Part shown: positions 34,182 to 35,998 of the stretch, in pieces
Position numbering within the stretch: position 1 is the stretch's first letter
Layout: every line of letters starts with the position of its first letter
NCBI GenBank assembly: GCA_009773155.1
Contig: WOVA01000023.1
Span: 1 to 35,998, forward strand
DNA: 35,998 bases
DNA from: Elusimicrobiota bacterium
GTDB lineage: Bacteria > Elusimicrobiota > Elusimicrobia > Elusimicrobiales > UBA9959
Reading direction: 5' to 3'
The notes under the pieces: model-generated
Told to the model about the DNA's origin: nothing
The model's input: only the letters and a program-made list of their open reading frames with translations
Databases searched by the model: none
Position numbers and translations under genes: made by a program

Positions 34182-35647
34182 AGATATACAACACGCTCAC
34201 CCGCCGGAAAGAGGAATTCAGGCCGATAAAAGAGGGAGAGGCCGGCATCTACACCTGCGGCCCCACCGTCTACAATTACGCCCATATCGGCAATATGCGC
34301 ACTTTCATCACCGAAGACCTGCAGGTGCGCGCCCTGCGCTTCCTGGGCTGGAAGGTCAGGCGCGTAATGAATATCACCGACGTCGGCCACCTGGTCTCCG
34401 ACGCCGACACCGGCGAGGACAAGATGGAGCAGGGCGCCCGCCGCGAGGGCAAGAGCGCCTGGGATATCGCCAGGTTCTACACCGACGCTTTCTTCAAAGA
34501 TTTTAAAGCCCTGAACTGCGCGGACCCCGACGTGGTCTGTAAGGCCACGGACTACATAAAAGAGATGATCGACCTCGGCCTGACGCTGGAGAAGAAAGGC
34601 TACACCTACGTCATCCCCGGCGACGGCGTCTATTTCGATACCGCCAGATTCCCCGATTACGGCAAGCTGGCGGGCAAACGCCACATCGAGGGCATACAGG
34701 AAGGCGCGCGCATAGAGGCCAACGAGGGCAAGCGCAATCCCACCGATTTCGCCGTCTGGAAATTCTCCGCCCCGGGCGGGAAACGCCAGATGGAATGGGA
34801 CTCCCCGTGGGGGAAAGGCTTCCCGGGCTGGCACATGGAGTGCTCGGCCATGGCGATGAAGCACCTCGGCGAGACCATAGACATGCACTGGGGCGGCGAG
34901 GACCATGTCGCCATCCACCATACCAACGAGATAGCCCAGAGCGAGGCCGCCACCGGCAAGCCCTTCGCCAATTACTGGCTGCACGCCAGGTTCCTGGTCA
35001 CCGGCGACACCGGCAAGATGTCCAAGTCGTCCGGCGAGTTCCTCACCACCGGCCTGCTGATCAAAAAGGGTTACGACCCGTTGGCTTACCGCTATTACTG
35101 CCTGCTCACCCATTACCGCAAGCAGCTCGAGTTCACCTGGGAAGGGCTGGACGCCGCCGCCAGGGGCCTCGAGCGCCTGCGCGAAGCCGCCCGCCGGCTG
35201 GCCGCGGGAGAAGGGGACACCATGCCGGAACAGGGCGGCATTGTCCGCAGTCGGTGCCGGGAGCTCTGCGACCGGCCGCATGGCGTCCCCTCGTCCCCCG
35301 CCGCCAAATATCTGGCCGATTTCAAAGCCGCGCTGGAAGACGATCTCAATATCCCGCAGGCCCTGGCCTGCGCCTGGGAGGCCGCCCGCAACGAGGCCTT
35401 GCCCGCCGGCGAGCGGCTAGCCTTCCTCAAGGAAGCCGACAAAGTCCTGGGCCTGGACCTCTTCGCCGCGCCCAAAGCCGAGGCGGACCTGGAGCCTGAA
35501 CTGATGGCGCTGGTGGAAGCGCGCGCCGCCGCCCGCAAGGCGAAGGACTTTAAACGCTCGGACGAGCTCCGGGCCGAGCTGGCGGCCAAAGGCGTGCTCG
35601 TGGAAGACACCTCCGGCGGCCAGAAGTGGAAGCGCAAGGCCGGTTGA
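34178..35647 (+). CDS. cysS: Cysteinyl-tRNA synthetase with repeat-derived insertion
   Basis: The 489-residue class I enzyme charges tRNA-Cys. It has the HIGH-type motif HIGN (36-39), KMSKS (280-284) and the zinc ligands Cys27, Cys222, His247 and Glu251 that select cysteine. The C-terminal helical domain begins near 315. Residues 346-371 (GDTMPEQGGIVRSR onward, ending PHGVP) are encoded by a 78-bp repeat (35213-35290), an exact 26 codons. It falls in the linker between two helices, where other CysRS have a short variable loop, so activity is probably kept. The gene overlaps the lipoprotein gene by ATGA and ends 43 bp before tRNA-Gly. Confidence 0.95.
   Translation: MKIYNTLTRRKEEFRPIKEGEAGIYTCGPTVYNYAHIGNMRTFITEDLQVRALRFLGWKVRRVMNITDVGHLVSDADTGEDKMEQGARREGKSAWDIARFYTDAFFKDFKALNCADPDVVCKATDYIKEMIDLGLTLEKKGYTYVIPGDGVYFDTARFPDYGKLAGKRHIEGIQEGARIEANEGKRNPTDFAVWKFSAPGGKRQMEWDSPWGKGFPGWHMECSAMAMKHLGETIDMHWGGEDHVAIHHTNEIAQSEAATGKPFANYWLHARFLVTGDTGKMSKSSGEFLTTGLLIKKGYDPLAYRYYCLLTHYRKQLEFTWEGLDAAARGLERLREAARRLAAGEGDTMPEQGGIVRSRCRELCDRPHGVPSSPAAKYLADFKAALEDDLNIPQALACAWEAARNEALPAGERLAFLKEADKVLGLDLFAAPKAEADLEPELMALVEARAAARKAKDFKRSDELRAELAAKGVLVEDTSGGQKWKRKAG
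35213..35290. repeat. REP-like inverted-repeat element inside cysS
   Basis: GGGGACACCATGC (35213-35225) pairs with GCATGGCGTCCCC (35278-35290) with one mismatch. The 52-bp centre includes an inner CGGCA/TGCCG pair. The whole is 78 bp, a multiple of three, and is read through without a stop. The ends match the rpsR palindrome. Confidence 0.75.
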
Positions 35648-35690
35648 AAAGGGTTTCCCGGCTTTGCTAGAATAGCAATACAGTTCTGAC

Positions 35691-35764
35691 GCGGGCGTGG
35701 TTCAATGGTAGAACGGGACCTTGCCAAGGTTCAGACGAGGGTTCGATTCCCTTCGCCCGCTCCA
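35691..35764 (+). tRNA. tRNA-Gly (anticodon GCC)
   Basis: A complete cloverleaf is visible. The acceptor GCGGGCG/CGCCCGC is followed by a D arm GTTC/GAAC, an anticodon stem GGACC/GGTTC with loop TTGCCAA (anticodon GCC, reads GGC/GGT), and a T arm GAGGG/CCCTT with loop TTCGATT. The discriminator base is T and CCA is encoded (35762-35764). It starts 43 bp after cysS. Confidence 0.96.
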
Positions 35765-35771
35765 AAAATCT

Positions 35772-35798
35772 AACGGCTGTCTTTGGACAGCCGTTTTT
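35772..35798 (+). terminator. Terminator after tRNA-Gly
   Basis: AACGGCTGTC (35772-35781), loop TTTG, then GACAGCCGTT (35786-35795) form a perfect 10-bp stem running directly into a T-tract. Confidence 0.88.
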
Positions 35799-35803
35799 AA
35801 TTA

Positions 35804-35865
35804 CGGGCGAAGGGAATCATCTTATGAAAGAGGCTCGCTGACGCTCACATGTCGCCCGCTCCAAA
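35804..35865 (+). repeat. Inverted and direct partial copies of the tRNA-Gly 3' end
   Basis: CGGGCGAAGGGAATC (35804-35818) is the reverse complement of 15 bases of the tRNA T-arm/acceptor (35745-35759). TCGCCCGCTCCAAA (35852-35865) repeats its last 14 bases (35753-35766) directly, CCA included. The two copies can pair with each other (CGGGCGA with TCGCCCG) like an acceptor stem around a 41-nt loop. This is either a decayed tRNA-derived element or an attachment-site remnant. No gene is present. Confidence 0.65.
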
Positions 35866-35870
35866 TTTGG

Positions 35871-35898
35871 AAAAACCGGCTTATTCAGGCCGGTTTTT
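35871..35898 (+). terminator. Second terminator, just before the group II intron
   Basis: AAAAACCGGC (35871-35880), loop TTATTCAG, then GCCGGTTTTT (35889-35898) make a perfect stem with built-in A/T tracts, so it can work on both strands. It ends 7 bp before the intron boundary. Confidence 0.85.
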
Positions 35899-35905
35899 CT
35901 ATTTG

Positions 35906-35998
35906 GTGCGCGCGGCACGCGCGCACACTCGGGGGTGAAAGTCCCCTACGGGGGTTGATAGAACCTACCGTTAGCCAAAGGCAAGGGTGTCCGCCGCG
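35906..35998 (+). mobile_element. 5' end of a group II intron, truncated by the window
   Basis: The segment starts GTGCG, the canonical intron 5' end, folded in a GTGCGCGCG-GCA-CGCGCGCAC hairpin. It continues with GGGGGTGAAAGTCCCC, a GGTT-GATAG-AACC hairpin, TTAGCC and GGCAAGGGTGTCC, all typical of domain I of bacterial group II introns. The rest, including any reverse transcriptase/maturase gene, lies beyond the window. Confidence 0.82.

Overview
The window is a gene-dense, G+C-rich stretch of a Gram-negative bacterial chromosome. Signal peptides, lipoprotein signals, outer-membrane barrel proteins, an RND/TolC pair and an MCE (Mla-type) lipid-transport cluster all point to a double membrane. 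PorV/PorQ-like barrels, secreted proteins with FlgD/type IX-like C-terminal domains, a clostripain, a fused IspDF and an MCE protein with an extended C-terminus would fit an uncultured lineage such as Elusimicrobiota or a relative. That placement is inference; nothing in the window proves it.

Layout: (1) 1-4669, minus strand: TolC-like outer-membrane protein followed by an RND pump, ending in hairpin-rich DNA. (2) 4670-4997: a MITE-like element with perfect 24-bp inverted ends, a consensus-like promoter and a long leader. (3) 4998-8696, plus: three exported proteins (clostripain, a protein with a degenerate HExxH motif, a small secreted protein). (4) 8735-11382, minus: small lipoprotein, glpT and a periplasmic glycerophosphodiesterase, a glpTQ-type pair for glycerol-3-phosphate scavenging. 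(5) 11542-13917: two convergent exported proteins sharing a bidirectional terminator, one of them Lnb_N/DUF4105-like. (6) 14063-23112: a divergent surface-protein cluster. To the left lie a kelch protein and a PorV-like barrel; to the right a PorV-like barrel fused to TPRs, a Gly-rich/fibronectin-type protein and a membrane class III nucleotide cyclase. Both large secreted proteins end in a 94-residue domain that begins with a PNP motif. (7) 23134-35647, plus: a long housekeeping run rpsF-ssb-rpsR-rplI-dnaB-alr-mlaE-mlaF-mlaD-radA-PIN/TRAM-ispDF-lipoprotein-cysS, with frequent 1-8 bp overlaps. (8) 35691-35998: tRNA-Gly(GCC), a terminator, partial copies of the tRNA 3' end, a second terminator, and the 5' end of a group II intron cut by the window edge.

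The most unusual signals are these: a palindromic GGGGACACCATGCCG-type repeat present in frame inside both rpsR and cysS, so that both proteins carry DTMP and PHGVP peptides; the MITE-like element with related GGGGAC/GTCCCC ends; the paired PorV-like/C-terminal-domain cargo cluster; the MCE protein with a barrel-like C-terminal region; and the tRNA-end fragments next to an intron.
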